From assembly GCA_032433765.1 (NCBI GenBank), contig JAVIAB010000159.1:60764043-60828042 (forward strand): a stretch of DNA of 64,000 nt, in the 5' to 3' direction. Under the pieces are notes generated by a model. It was not told where the DNA came from, ran no database searches, and was given only the letters and a program-made list of their open reading frames with translations. The position numbers and the translations under genes are program-made. Source of the DNA: Megaustenia siamemsis (Eukaryota; Mollusca; Gastropoda; Stylommatophora; Ariophantidae). How positions within the stretch are numbered: position 1 is the first letter of the stretch; each line of letters starts with the position of its first letter. Below, one piece after another: positions 12,425-20,741 of the stretch.

Positions 12425-12680
12425 TTGTAGATATGCAGTAGTTTTGTCTTAGCTGCAGTTCCCAAGTTCTTAATCATTTCATTTGACACTCCATCACTGC
12501 CTGGTGACTTTTTAATTTTTAATTTGGATATCGCCAGCTCTAGCTCTCTTTGTGTAATGTGCATTTCCATGACTTCGTGTGTGGTCTCTTCTTGTGCATT
12601 TTTTTGTTTTAAACAGGTCTCTTGTCGTTTCTCTAAGCTATTCTCTTGTTTGCTTTCCTTTTACATTTACTGAAAAAAAG
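12425..12680 (-). mobile_element. RNase H-bearing LINE, start of RT domain
   Basis: The minus strand encodes ELELAISKLKIKKSPGSDGV and NEMIKNLGTAAKTKLLHIYN, the first conserved RT block (K-x-x-K-S-P-G-x-D-G). It continues, after the Tigger insertion, with the VWREAMIPLIKQ block at 11,485. This fixes the order of the nested insertions: LINE first, Tigger and hAT later. Confidence 0.8.
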
Positions 12681-12710
12681 CTCTGGATATTTTTTTTTCT
12701 AAATGTCTTG

Positions 12711-12713
12711 GTA

Positions 12714-12766
<53 letters not shown>
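12711..12766. repeat. CT microsatellite
   Basis: Nearly pure (CT)n with one TTT interruption. It is followed by a motif (12,767-12,830) that recurs after another CT tract at 42,387-42,470, indicating a dispersed repeat with a CT-rich edge. Confidence 0.95.
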
Positions 12767-12770
<4 letters not shown>

Positions 12771-12839
12771 GATCAAGACTCAATCAGAGTAGGATTCTAG
12801 ACTCTCTCATGAAGTCAGCTGTCTGTTTAAGCGAATCGA

Positions 12840-13690
12840 TTGCCCCATATAGTTCTCTTCCAGGAGAGGTGGGCGTGGATCACATTGCTCTTCTCAGGTC
12901 TGTTTGATGGTGGCAATCTTGTAGAACATGTTTTTGTAGTCATATTGTCCAGTGTACAGTGGCATAGGCTGGTTGTACCTATTTTGAATTTGGTGAACAT
13001 GTGCATTTCTCATTCTATTGTGGCCAGTGCGTGGCGAAGTATGATTACTTGATCCCTCCTTGATAGTTGGTGGTATCCGTCACTCTCGTTATACTTTGGG
13101 TCTTCTCATTTCCATATTTATATGGAACTGACCTTTAAGGATGGATTTACTTCATTATAACTGACGGATGGTTCTCTTGTGGTAATCTCCCCTTCCTCAT
13201 TAGCTAATTTGTCTGCGCGTTCGTTTCCATGTATATTACAGTGTGATGGTATCCACTGAATGACTACTCTCTGGACGTTATTGCATAGTTGGTCCAGGGT
13301 TGTTCTCTAGTCATCTAGTTCATTGTTCTTGAGGCTTTTTAGAGCTGATAATACTGACAGTGCATCAGTCAGAATCACCAATTTATTGTCCATGTTATTT
13401 GTGCTGAGTAGCCAGTGTTGCAGTTCTCTGATGGCCTCAGTTTCTGCTTTAAAGTTGTTTGAGAATTTTCCAGAAGCTATTGACTTGGTGATCTCGTCCT
13501 GATTATTCAGCGTCAAGAACACCCCTCCCCTCCATTTCTGGTGGCAGTTGTAGCAGAGCCATCTGAGTATATGTGGGGTCAAGGTCCTGTGGGTAGGTAT
13601 CGTGTATGTGCTTTTCTGCTACGTGCTTTCTTTCTGTGTCTGATTTTGTGACTTTTTTCCTAATTCCTGTTATATTTTCCTTAAGTTCTT
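12840..13690 (-). mobile_element. LINE RNase H domain and C-terminus
   Basis: Minus strand: a degraded first RNase H motif, then GKFSNNFKAETEAIRELQHW (second acidic motif region), KLVILTDALSVLSALKSL (third Asp motif), a WIPSHCNIHGNERADKLAN block (final motif), and a Cys/His C-terminal tail down to 12,840. Motif order and spacing match LINE-encoded RNase H. Several frameshifts break it. It is related to but distinct from the copy at 7,060-8,634. Confidence 0.75.
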
Positions 13691-14322
13691 GATAGTTGGT
13701 GGTATCCGTCACTCCGTTATACTTGGGTCTTCTCATTTCCATATTTATAGGAACTGACCTTTAAGGATGGATTTGGCTTCATTATAACTGATCGGATGGT
13801 TCTCTGTGGTAATCTCCCTTCCTCTTTAGCTAATTTGTCTGCGCGTTCGTTTCCATGTATATTACAGTGTGATTGTATCCACTGAATTACTACTCTCTGA
13901 CGTTATTGCATAGTTGGTCCAGGGTTGTTCTCAAGTCATCTAGTTCATTGTTCTTGAGGCTTTTTAGAGCTGATAGTACTGACAGTGCATCAGTCAGAAT
14001 CACCAATTTATTGTCCATGTTATTTTTGCTGAGTGGTAGCCAGTGTTGCAGTATCTCTGATGGCCTCAGTTTCTGCTTTAAAGTTGTTTGAGAATTTTCC
14101 AGAAGCTATTGACTTGGTGATCTCGTCCTGATTATTCAGCGTCAAGAACACCCCTCCCCTCCATTTCTGGTGGCAATTGTAGCAGAGCCATCTGAGTATA
14201 TGTGGGGTCAAGGGTCCTGTGGGTAGATATCGTGTATGTGCTTTTCTGCTACGTGCTTTCTTTCTGTGTCTGATTTATTGACTTTTTTCCTAATTCCTGT
14301 TATATTTTCCTTAAGTTCTGGT
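13060..14322. repeat. Tandem duplication of ~630 bp (LINE RNase H segment)
   Basis: 13,060-13,690 and 13,691-14,322 are two head-to-tail copies, visibly similar throughout, differing mainly by single-base indels and substitutions. Both begin at GTTGGTGGTATCCGTCACTC and end at CCTTAAGTTCT. The duplicated piece is part of the LINE RNase H region, so the duplication happened after LINE insertion. Confidence 0.9.
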
Positions 14323-14339
14323 ATTTTATGCTTTCCAGT

Positions 14340-14602
14340 ATCTTGTTGCTCTGAGTATCTTGTATAGCAGTCTCTAAGTATCTTGTAGTCTCTAAGTGTC
14401 TTGTATAGTAGTCTCTAAGTATCTTGTATAGTAGTCACTATGTATCTTGTTTAGTTGTCTCTGAGTATCTTGTATAGTAGTCTCTAAGTATCGTGTATAG
14501 TAACCTCTAAGTATCTTGTATAGTAGTATCTAAGTATATTGTATAGTAGTCTCTGAGTATCTTGTATTAGCTTGTAAGTATCTAGTATAGGAGTCTCTCT
14601 CC
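14340..14602. repeat. 23-bp minisatellite
   Basis: About 11 degenerate copies of a 23-bp unit (core AGTATCTTGTATAGTAGTCTCTA). It begins right at the end of the 630-bp duplication. The following 14,603-14,885 holds no gene or repeat that I recognise. Confidence 0.9.
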
Positions 14603-14885
14603 TGTGTTATTTTCTTGTCCATGATTTATGTCCTTATATTAGACTTGTCTCAATAAAATTATAAGAAACATTTATTTTCCTTACTACCAATTACAAAGGC
14701 TTCAACATTATTTCACCTGTATGGCTACAGGACCAGCACTGTAAGGCAAGAAAAGAACAGAATAGCTGTCACCCACCACGTATGTTGTAAGAGGCGACTC
14801 AGGAGATGAGGAATATTTGCTCGCGCACTCGATTAACACGTGCATTGAGCGACCTTGATGACAAATTTACCAACACATTTTCATA

Positions 14886-15933
14886 AATGCTGTAACAAAT
14901 GGTAGAGCGGATACGAGAAATGCTGTAACAAATGGTAGAGCAGATACGAGAAATGCTGTAACAAATGGTAGAGCGGATACGAGAAATGCTGTAACAATGG
15001 TAGAGCGGATACGAGAAATGCTTTAACAAATGGTAGAGCGGATACGAGAAATGCTGTAACAAATGGTAGAGCGGATACGAGAAATGCTTTAACAACTGGT
15101 AGAGCGGATACGAGAAATGCTTTAATAAATGGTAGAGCGGATACGAGAAATGCTTTAACAAATGGTAGAGCGGATACGAGAAATGCTTTAACAAATGGTA
15201 GAGCGGATACGAGAAATGCTTTAACAAATGGTAAAGCGGATACGAGAAATGCTTTAACAAAATGGTAGAGCAGATACGAGAAATGCTTTAACAAATGGTA
15301 GAGCGGATACGAGAAATGCTTTAACAACTGGTAGAGCGGATACGAGAAATGCTTTAACAAATGGTAGAGCGGATACGAGAAATGCTTTAACAAATGGTAG
15401 AGCGGATACGAGAAATGCTTTAATAAATGGTAGAGGGATACGAGAAATGCTTTAACAAATGGTAAAGCGGATACGAGAAATGCTTTAACAAATGGTATAG
15501 CAGATACGAGAAATGCTTTAACAAATGGTAGAGCGGATACGAGAAATGCTGTAACAAATGGTAGAGCGGATACGAGAAATACTGTAACAAATGGTAGAGC
15601 GGATACGAGAAATGCTGTAACAAATGGTAGAGCGGATACGAGAAATGATGTAACAAATGGTAGAGCGGATACGAGAAATGCTGTAACAAATGGTAGAGCG
15701 GATACGAGAAATACTTTAACAAATGGTAGAGCGGATACGAGAAATGCTGTAACAAATGGTAGAGCGGATACGACAAATGCTGTAACAAATGGTAGAGCGG
15801 ATACGAGAAATACTTTAACAAATGGTAGAGCGGATACGAGAAATGCTGTAACAAATGGTAGAGCGAATACGAGAAATACTTTAACAAATGGTAGAGCGGA
15901 TACGAGAAATGCTTTAACAAATGGTAGAGCGGA
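14886..15933 (+). repeat. 33-bp satellite, left of the Polinton
   Basis: About 32 copies of a 33-bp unit (core ATGCTGTAACAAATGGTAGAGC followed by GGATACGAGAA). The same unit in the same orientation resumes at 24,776 on the far side of the Polinton. Since the TIRs are inverted but the arrays are not, the satellite is the insertion target and not part of the element. Long minus-strand frames through it are artefacts of a unit length divisible by three. Confidence 0.95.
15928..15933. other. Target-site duplication, left copy (AGCGGA)
   Basis: AGCGGA immediately precedes the left TIR, and AGCGGA immediately follows the right TIR at 24,776-24,781. Joining the flanks at a single AGCGGA regenerates a normal 33-bp satellite unit (AGAGCGGATACGAG). 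A 6-bp duplication is the known size for Maverick/Polinton integrases. Confidence 0.95.
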
Positions 15934-16426
15934 AGTAGTGATAGTGGCTGTGAACCCATCCCAAAAGTGCACGCACATGCACCGAAAGACAATAGATTTG
16001 GCACCGAAACCGCACGAAACTGGCACCAAATCCGTGCAAAAGTCCGATAATCGGCTTATTATCTCGGTGGTCGTGATCGGTAATCGGCTTATCTCGGTGG
16101 TGTGCGTTGGTGCGTGACGATCGGCGCGTCGTGGTGTGCGTTGGTGCATGGCGGCTTATCTCGTCGCTAGCTAACCGGTTATCGGACAGCGGTTCTAAAA
16201 TCGGGCGTCAGCGGTTCTAAAATCGGGCGACAGCGGTTCTAAAAGGGGGATGGCGGTATCTCGCGGGTCGGATGGCGGGTCGTCGCGTGGCGTGCGGGTG
16301 GGGAAAGGTGCCTTTATTGGTCATCATCATGTGTGGGTATTAGGCAACAGGAGGCGACATGTAAAAAAAAATGCTGACAAGCAATTATTAGTATCGTTTA
16401 GCATCATGTACCAGATTATAGCGATT

Positions 16427-16429
<3 letters not shown>

Positions 16430-16477
<48 letters not shown>

Positions 16478-16761
16478 TGCATATCCAAGCTAACTCAAGT
16501 CAAATAAAAATCATCATCATGTGTCTCAACACTATCCTTCATGGCCTATCATCATCATGTGCCTCAACACTATCAGCATGTGCCTCAACACTATCATCAT
16601 GTGCCACCCTCAACACTATCAGCATGTGCCTCAACACTATCATCATGTGCCACCCTCATCATCACCCTTCATATCATCATCATGTGCCTCAACATCACCC
16701 TTCATGGCCTATCATCAAGCCACACAAAGTATCAACCATCTCTCTCTCTCTCTCTCTCACA
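16430..16761. repeat. CT tract and CATCATGTG minisatellite inside left TIR
   Basis: A (CT)n run at about 16,430-16,475, irregular copies of a unit containing CATCATGTGCCTCAACACTAT at 16,516-16,720, and a second CT run at about 16,740-16,758. The mirror image lies at 23,957-24,285 in the right TIR. Copy numbers differ slightly between the two TIRs (extra AT/CTCTT in the right CT run), which accounts for the unequal TIR lengths. Confidence 0.9.
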
Positions 16762-16806
16762 CATTCATGTTAAAACCAAAACAAAATTCGTTCTATATTT
16801 CACAAC

Positions 16807-16812
16807 TTTATT
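16807..16812 (-). terminator. Poly(A) signal for the minus-strand gene
   Basis: TTTATT on the plus strand, i.e. AATAAA on the minus strand, 27 bases past the stop codon of the minus-strand gene. Because it lies in the TIR, the identical signal serves the plus-strand gene block at the other end (23,905-23,910). Confidence 0.65.
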
Positions 16813-16838
16813 AATACAACAAATATACGACACATATA

Positions 16839-17569
16839 TTACTGTCCGGTTGTTGATAATTTTAAGCGTCTGGGTTTCCTCCCTCCTGTTTTGGTGGTAG
16901 TGTTTGTTAAATGTCTATCAAACACGGGTACATAGGAAGTTTCATTAGCCTTCAAAACACAACCACCCTCCATTTTGACAAAACCTTGATCAAAGCTGGA
17001 ATAGGTAATTGGTGACTCTGCTGAAACACCCGCGGCATTCATATTGGGTGCCGGATCTGTCGTCTGATTAACAAGAGCGAGTTCCCTTGATTAACAAAGG
17101 GGGGCGTGTAGTCGATGAGATTCGTGTTAACAAGAGATGGTATGTAGTTTTGGTGGTTAACGACAAGCGGCGTGTAGTTGATCTGATTAACGAGAGGTGG
17201 CGTGTAGTTGATCTGGTTAACGAGAGGTGGCGTGTAGCTGATCTGGTTAACAACAGGCGGTGTGTAGTTGAGGTTAGCATAAGCGGTTAAAATTTCCTCT
17301 CCCTTCTCAACTAACGTGATAAATTCCTCTCTCGATAGTGTTATCCCAGTTCTGGTAGGAAACTTCAAAAAACTATCACCGCTGTATGTCCTTATATTTA
17401 TCAATGGTCTGTTACGAAAAACACAAACCGAGACTTCCTTAACACCATCTTTAGACAATGGAACTACAGTCTCATTTCCACGTGACATAAATATGCGCTG
17501 ATCACTGAGATCAAACGAAATTGGCGTATTCAAGCTACACGACTCCATATTCAAAGAAAAACAAACCAC
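16839..17569 (-). CDS. PC4-like ssDNA-binding protein gene of the Polinton (frameshifted)
   Basis: The only minus-strand gene of the element, facing outward to the left TIR. It starts at ATG 17,569 (a second Met at 17,548 is also possible) and gives 176 residues before a stop at 17,039. Residues about 50-100 resemble the PC4/p15 coactivator domain: PLINIRTYSGD, then PTRTGITLSREEF and a helix LVEKGEEIL, corresponding to the beta-strands and C-terminal helix that bind single-stranded DNA in that family. Then come repeats of NYTPPLVNQI. The same repeat phase continues in another frame, giving a further ~80 residues to 16,839, so a one-base lesion near 17,085 probably splits one ~240-residue protein. 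The last codons lie inside the TIR. A role in binding element DNA or in transcription is inference; domain recognition is by eye. Confidence 0.6.
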
Positions 17570-17965
17570 CTGGCAACAGACGTTGGTTATGTGTGTGCGT
17601 GTACACTGCTCGACTGGGGGTTTTTTATACCCGTTTATCGGGTCGAGGACCGTCTATTTATAGCAGCTAACGCAATACGTCATCAGGCGTGGTAATCAGT
17701 CGTGTTGCGACATGTTCAGTGACCTCTGGAACTGACCCAATAGGGGGGTGATGTGTGGGGAAATATGATGCGTGTAACAATTCGGTCTCAGGTAATGCGG
17801 CCTGAGACTAGGAAACTCCTCCTCCCCCCTGTCGTGTTTATATAGGTTGTGGATTTTAAAAATAGGTGTTAGTTGAAGAGGGGGAAACCTCGCGCGCTGA
17901 CCTAAAATCACTCGTTGTTATTTTCGTCGGGGGCGTAATCACTAAAGTTAGTAGCACATTGTGAG
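17570..17965. promoter_or_regulatory. Divergent promoter region with two TATA boxes
   Basis: The ~400-bp gap separates the divergent gene starts. A TATAAAAAA on the minus strand (17,621-17,629) lies about 55 bases upstream of the minus-strand ATG. A TATATA on the plus strand (17,839-17,844) lies about 120 bases upstream of the ATPase ATG. Between them is a perfect 8-bp inverted repeat GTCTCAGG/CCTGAGAC (17,785-17,792 and 17,801-17,808), operator-like in form. No other long gap exists in the element, so this is the likely control region for both units. Confidence 0.6.
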
Positions 17966-18581
17966 GATGGATCCCCGATGGAATCATCCCTTCACAGCTC
18001 TGATAGCCGGTCCTACCGGTGTGGGAAAACGGTATTTGTGCAAAAGTTTATACAGAACCTTCACGAGCTAGCTGTCCCCGTACCGGAGGAAGTTATATGG
18101 TGTTATGGGGAATGGCAATCGATATACGAGACTATGGGGTCAGTGAGATTTATCGAGGGTCTACCAGACGTCGATAAATTGGAAGGTGGTAAGAAGAGAA
18201 GACTGATCGTCATCGATGACTTGATGTCTGAGACGGACGAGCGGGTAACAAAATTATTCACCAAAGGTAGTCATCACAGAGATATTAGTGTGATGTACAT
18301 TGTTCAAAATCTATTCGGAAAAAATAAAGAACATCGAACCATAAGTCTCAATACGCACTATTTAGTCCTTTTCAAGAACCCGAGACGGGAGTCAAATTAT
18401 GAATCTGGGTAGACAAATGTACCCGGGTCAGGTGGGGTACCTCCAAGATAGTTTTAAGGACGCGACAGCGACTCCTCACGGTTATTTGCTGGTCGATCTT
18501 CGTCAGGACACACCTGATAATCTTAGGTTGAGAACAAAAATATTCCCGGTGCAGAGACAAATCGTCTACGTGCCAAAGTAG
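17966..18581 (+). pseudogene. Polinton packaging ATPase (FtsK/HerA type), two frameshifts
   Basis: The genome-packaging ATPase of Polintons and related viruses, which powers DNA entry into the capsid. From ATG 17,966 the P-loop GPTGVGK appears at residues 15-21. Walker B is LIVIDDLM at about 18,205-18,228, preceded by a KKRR stretch and followed by SETDERV and the DISVMYIVQNLF strand typical of the family. The C-terminal block RQMYPGQVGYLQ...GYLLVDL ends at TAG 18,579-18,581. Total span about 205 codons, a normal family length. The P-loop frame loses register at a run of A (18,026-18,029), and register is lost again near 18,395, so three frames are used. Both are single-base events; either decay or assembly error would explain them. 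The next gene starts 6 bases downstream. Confidence 0.85.
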
Positions 18582-18587
18582 AGAATC

Positions 18588-18914
18588 ATGTGTGATGAAG
18601 CACTTAGACGGCACGGTGAAATGTTGAAATGTATGCGCGCCGCCTCGCCGAGCGGTTTAAGAGCCATATTAAAAACAGCCTCTCCCTAACTCATTAACTT
18701 TTTGTGCGAGTGTTGTCATAACATATTAAAAGGTAATGTTAGACTCACTCAGCGACAGAAGTGCGAGCTACGTCGACACAAGAACAAGTTGAGACTTCTC
18801 ACTAAAAAGAAACCGAGTCTTAAGCGGCGGAAAGAGATTCTACAAACCGGTGGGTTTATAGGTGCTTTGCTCCGTCCTATATTAAGTATTCTCGGTGGAG
18901 TACTAGGTGCGTAA
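18588..18914 (+). pseudogene. Small basic Polinton protein with Gly-rich hydrophobic tail; premature stop
   Basis: A 108-codon frame from ATG 18,588 to TAA 18,912-18,914, interrupted by an in-frame TAA at 18,687-18,689 (codon 34). After the stop the frame continues with CECCHNILKGNVRLT, a strongly basic stretch LRRHKNKLRLLTKKK and a C-terminal tail QTGGFIGALLRPILSILGG. From memory, proteins of this layout recur as short unannotated ORFs beside Polinton genes in many animals, and the basic region plus hydrophobic tail suggest a DNA-associated or membrane-active virion component. That function is inference. It starts 6 bases after the ATPase stop and ends 2 bases before the next ATG. Confidence 0.65.
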
Positions 18915-18916
18915 CA

Positions 18917-19379
18917 ATGGCCAAAAAATGATTTTGGTGGATCCTCAATTCCTCGAGGGTCTTAAACAGACTACTACCACGTCCTATAGCCCACCGAGGC
19001 GATCGGTGACAACTTGAGAGATTTAGATGATGAAATGCAACGTATCCTATTCCGCGATGATTTAGCACCCGCCTATAAGGCCAGAGTGTACCAACGTGCC
19101 CTGCATCAATATTTAACTAGATTGGAGCAGTATAAACGACGCTCATTGGCTCGGTCGATCTCATTCAACACAACACGGCAACAGAAAAAAACACCTTCCC
19201 CACCACCACCACCAATCGAGGTATCACCAGAGCAGACCAAGACACCACCACCACCACCAGCGGAAACCCCAAAGGTAGGTAATGAAACCACTCCGCCCGT
19301 AGCCACGTATAAACTGAGACCTAAAAAAAGAAAGAGCGGAATCCCAACACCAAAATGGGAACGGTGGAGAAAATATTGA
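18917..19379 (+). pseudogene. Pro-rich Polinton companion protein, frameshifted
   Basis: ATG at 18,917 opens a frame that stops after four codons at a run of six A. A second ATG at 18,928 gives ILVDPQFLEGLKQTTTT in another frame. From about 18,990 a third frame carries NLRDLDDEMQRILFRDDLAP, YQRALHQYLTRLEQYKRR, then Pro-rich linkers and a basic C-terminus YKLRPKKRKSG to TGA 19,377-19,379. The MILVDP start and the DEMQ...YLTRL helix region match a recurrent uncharacterised Polinton-associated family as I remember it, about 150 residues. Two single-base lesions (near 18,928 and 18,990) break it. Function unknown. Its 3' end overlaps the integrase start by about 25 bases. Confidence 0.65.
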
Positions 19380-20350
19380 GACGTCGTTACTTTGACCCTA
19401 GTCGACCAGGGGCGTATAGTGGTGCAACAGCCCTGCAACGTAACACCAAACTGGGACTCGCAAAGATCAAACAATGGCTGAGTCATCAGGATACCTATAC
19501 CCTTCATAAACCAATTCGTCGCAGATTTGAAAGGCGTCCCATTATAACGAGTGGCCCCCAACAGCAATATCAGGCAGACCTAATCGATTTGAGACATTTG
19601 AAAAAACACAACGATGGATATTCCTATTTGGTTTCTTGCGTGGACGTTTTCAGTAAATTCGCGCGGTCTGTACCGATACGAACCAAAACGGGGAAATCCT
19701 TAGTGGAAGCCGTCGGTAAGATATTTCTCGATGGGAAACCCGCGAGTTTTCAAACCGATAAGGGGTCAGAGTTTCTGAACAGAACATTTCAGAAATTCCT
19801 CGCTGACAACAACGTTCACTTTTTCACTACGCAGAACGAAGATATTAAGGCCGCCGTGGTGGAACGCTTTAATAGGACTCTGAAACAACGGATGTGGCGA
19901 TATTTCACGAAATCCAATAAGTTGTCTTATGTCCGAGTCCTCCCCGCCCTACTTCGAAGTTATAACCATTCGTATCACAGAAGTATAAAAATGGCACCGG
20001 TCGACGTCAACGCAGACAATCAAGAACAGTTATGGAACACGTTGTATAATAGCAAACGCAACTTTAAATTTGAAAGACCCCTGTACAAGCCCGGTGATCG
20101 AGTTAGACTGGTCCTGGGCAGAGCCAATTTTAAAAAGGTTTATGCTCCGGCTTGGACGGAGGAACTGTTTTCCATCAGTCGAGTAAATGAAACAAACCCC
20201 GTTACATATGTGTTGAAAGACGATAAGGGCGATGAGATAGAGGGGTCATTCTACACACTGGAAATTCAAAAAGTTGGAGACAAACACGACTACAGAATCG
20301 AGAGTGTCATAACCGAGCGTCGCACATCCTTGGGCGAAAGGAGTGTTTAG
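19355..20350 (+). CDS. Polinton integrase (DDE, retrovirus-like)
   Basis: Catalyses insertion of the element and generates the 6-bp target duplication. 331 residues from ATG 19,355. Catalytic residues of the rve core are visible: D75 in QADL, D135 in QTDKGSEF and E170 in AVVERFNRTLK, with the D-to-E spacing of about 35 typical of the fold. The LHKPIRRRF segment upstream and YNHSYHRSIKM downstream are standard Polinton integrase motifs. An SH3-like region (YKPGDRVRLVL, about 243-254) precedes a chromodomain that begins at DYRIESVI (about 312). The frame stops at 20,348-20,350, but chromodomain sequence (VKWFGYDSSFNNWIPSKDIV) continues in another frame to a TAG at 20,422-20,424, so a single-base lesion near 20,335 cuts the C-terminus. 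The catalytic core is intact. Confidence 0.93.
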   Translation: MGTVEKILRRRYFDPSRPGAYSGATALQRNTKLGLAKIKQWLSHQDTYTLHKPIRRRFERRPIITSGPQQQYQADLIDLRHLKKHNDGYSYLVSCVDVFSKFARSVPIRTKTGKSLVEAVGKIFLDGKPASFQTDKGSEFLNRTFQKFLADNNVHFFTTQNEDIKAAVVERFNRTLKQRMWRYFTKSNKLSYVRVLPALLRSYNHSYHRSIKMAPVDVNADNQEQLWNTLYNSKRNFKFERPLYKPGDRVRLVLGRANFKKVYAPAWTEELFSISRVNETNPVTYVLKDDKGDEIEGSFYTLEIQKVGDKHDYRIESVITERRTSLGERSV

Positions 20351-20529
20351 TCAAATGGTTTGGGTACGATTCCTCATTTAACAATTGGATACCGTCCAAG
20401 GACATTGTCAGATACAAAAACTAGAGATGCGAGAAAAGAAAAAGAAGTGGTAACTTTTGGTGGAGAGCCCGATTTGCGAGCCGTAAACTCGGGAGTCGGG
20501 AGAGACGGCGAACCACGCTGGTGGGGGTC

Positions 20530-20727
20530 GATGTTTGGGAAACTATCCCTCTACTTAGAACTTGTCTTATTTGTCAAGTGGTAGTTATATATACAGTTGT
20601 AGCGGTCTCGCTGTTCAATCTGACCACCGAAAAGCCAGACGCGAAGGAGGGAAACCTGTGGATAGCCCTACTGAGCAGCTGTTTGGGTTACATGCTACCG
20701 AATCCAAACTTGGAGAGGCGACGGTGA
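20530..20727 (+). CDS. Small Polinton membrane protein
   Basis: Short gene between integrase and minor capsid. The conserved part is one frame with a hydrophobic helix VVVIYTVVAVSLFNL, a loop with KPDAKEGN and a second hydrophobic segment LWIALLSSCLGYMLPNPNL, ending at TGA 20,725-20,727. The only nearby ATG (20,530) opens a different frame with another hydrophobic stretch that stops at 20,581, so either the start is non-ATG (GTG at 20,521) or a one-base lesion near 20,575 separates the two halves. Two predicted membrane segments suggest an envelope or internal membrane role, which is inference. It ends 14 bases before the minor capsid ATG. Confidence 0.5.
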   Translation, partial: DVWETIPLLRTCLICQVVVIYTVVAVSLFNLTTEKPDAKEGNLWIALLSSCLGYMLPNPNLERRR

Positions 20728-20741
20728 AACGAGTAAAAAAA

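Larger units (their letters stand above)
15934..16873 (+). repeat. Left terminal inverted repeat
   Basis: About 940 bp matching the reverse complement of 23,844-24,775 with only scattered substitutions and short indels (for example near 15,953, 16,172 and in the CT tract). It begins AGTAGTGATAGTGG. Inside are three direct copies of a 21-22-bp unit CAGCGGTTCTAAAATCGGGCG at about 16,187-16,245, a CT microsatellite, a CATCATGTGCCTCAACAC minisatellite and a poly(A) signal at its inner edge. Confidence 0.95.

Noticed and set aside
14799..16149. Long minus-strand frames (LPFVTAFLVSA, YHLLKHFSYPL repeats) and their counterparts at 24,592-25,818
   Set aside because: They follow the 33-bp satellite and run into the TIRs on both sides of the Polinton. 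Satellite orientation shows they belong to the target DNA, not the element.
17696..17911. Minus-strand 71-codon frame in the divergent promoter region
   Set aside because: No family resemblance and it overlaps the plus-strand TATA box and inverted repeat.
18630..18680. tRNA-like text (GCCTCGCCGAGCGGTTTAAGA) resembling a Ser/Leu tRNA 5' half
   Set aside because: No matching acceptor, anticodon or T-arm follows, and it lies in the small Polinton gene.
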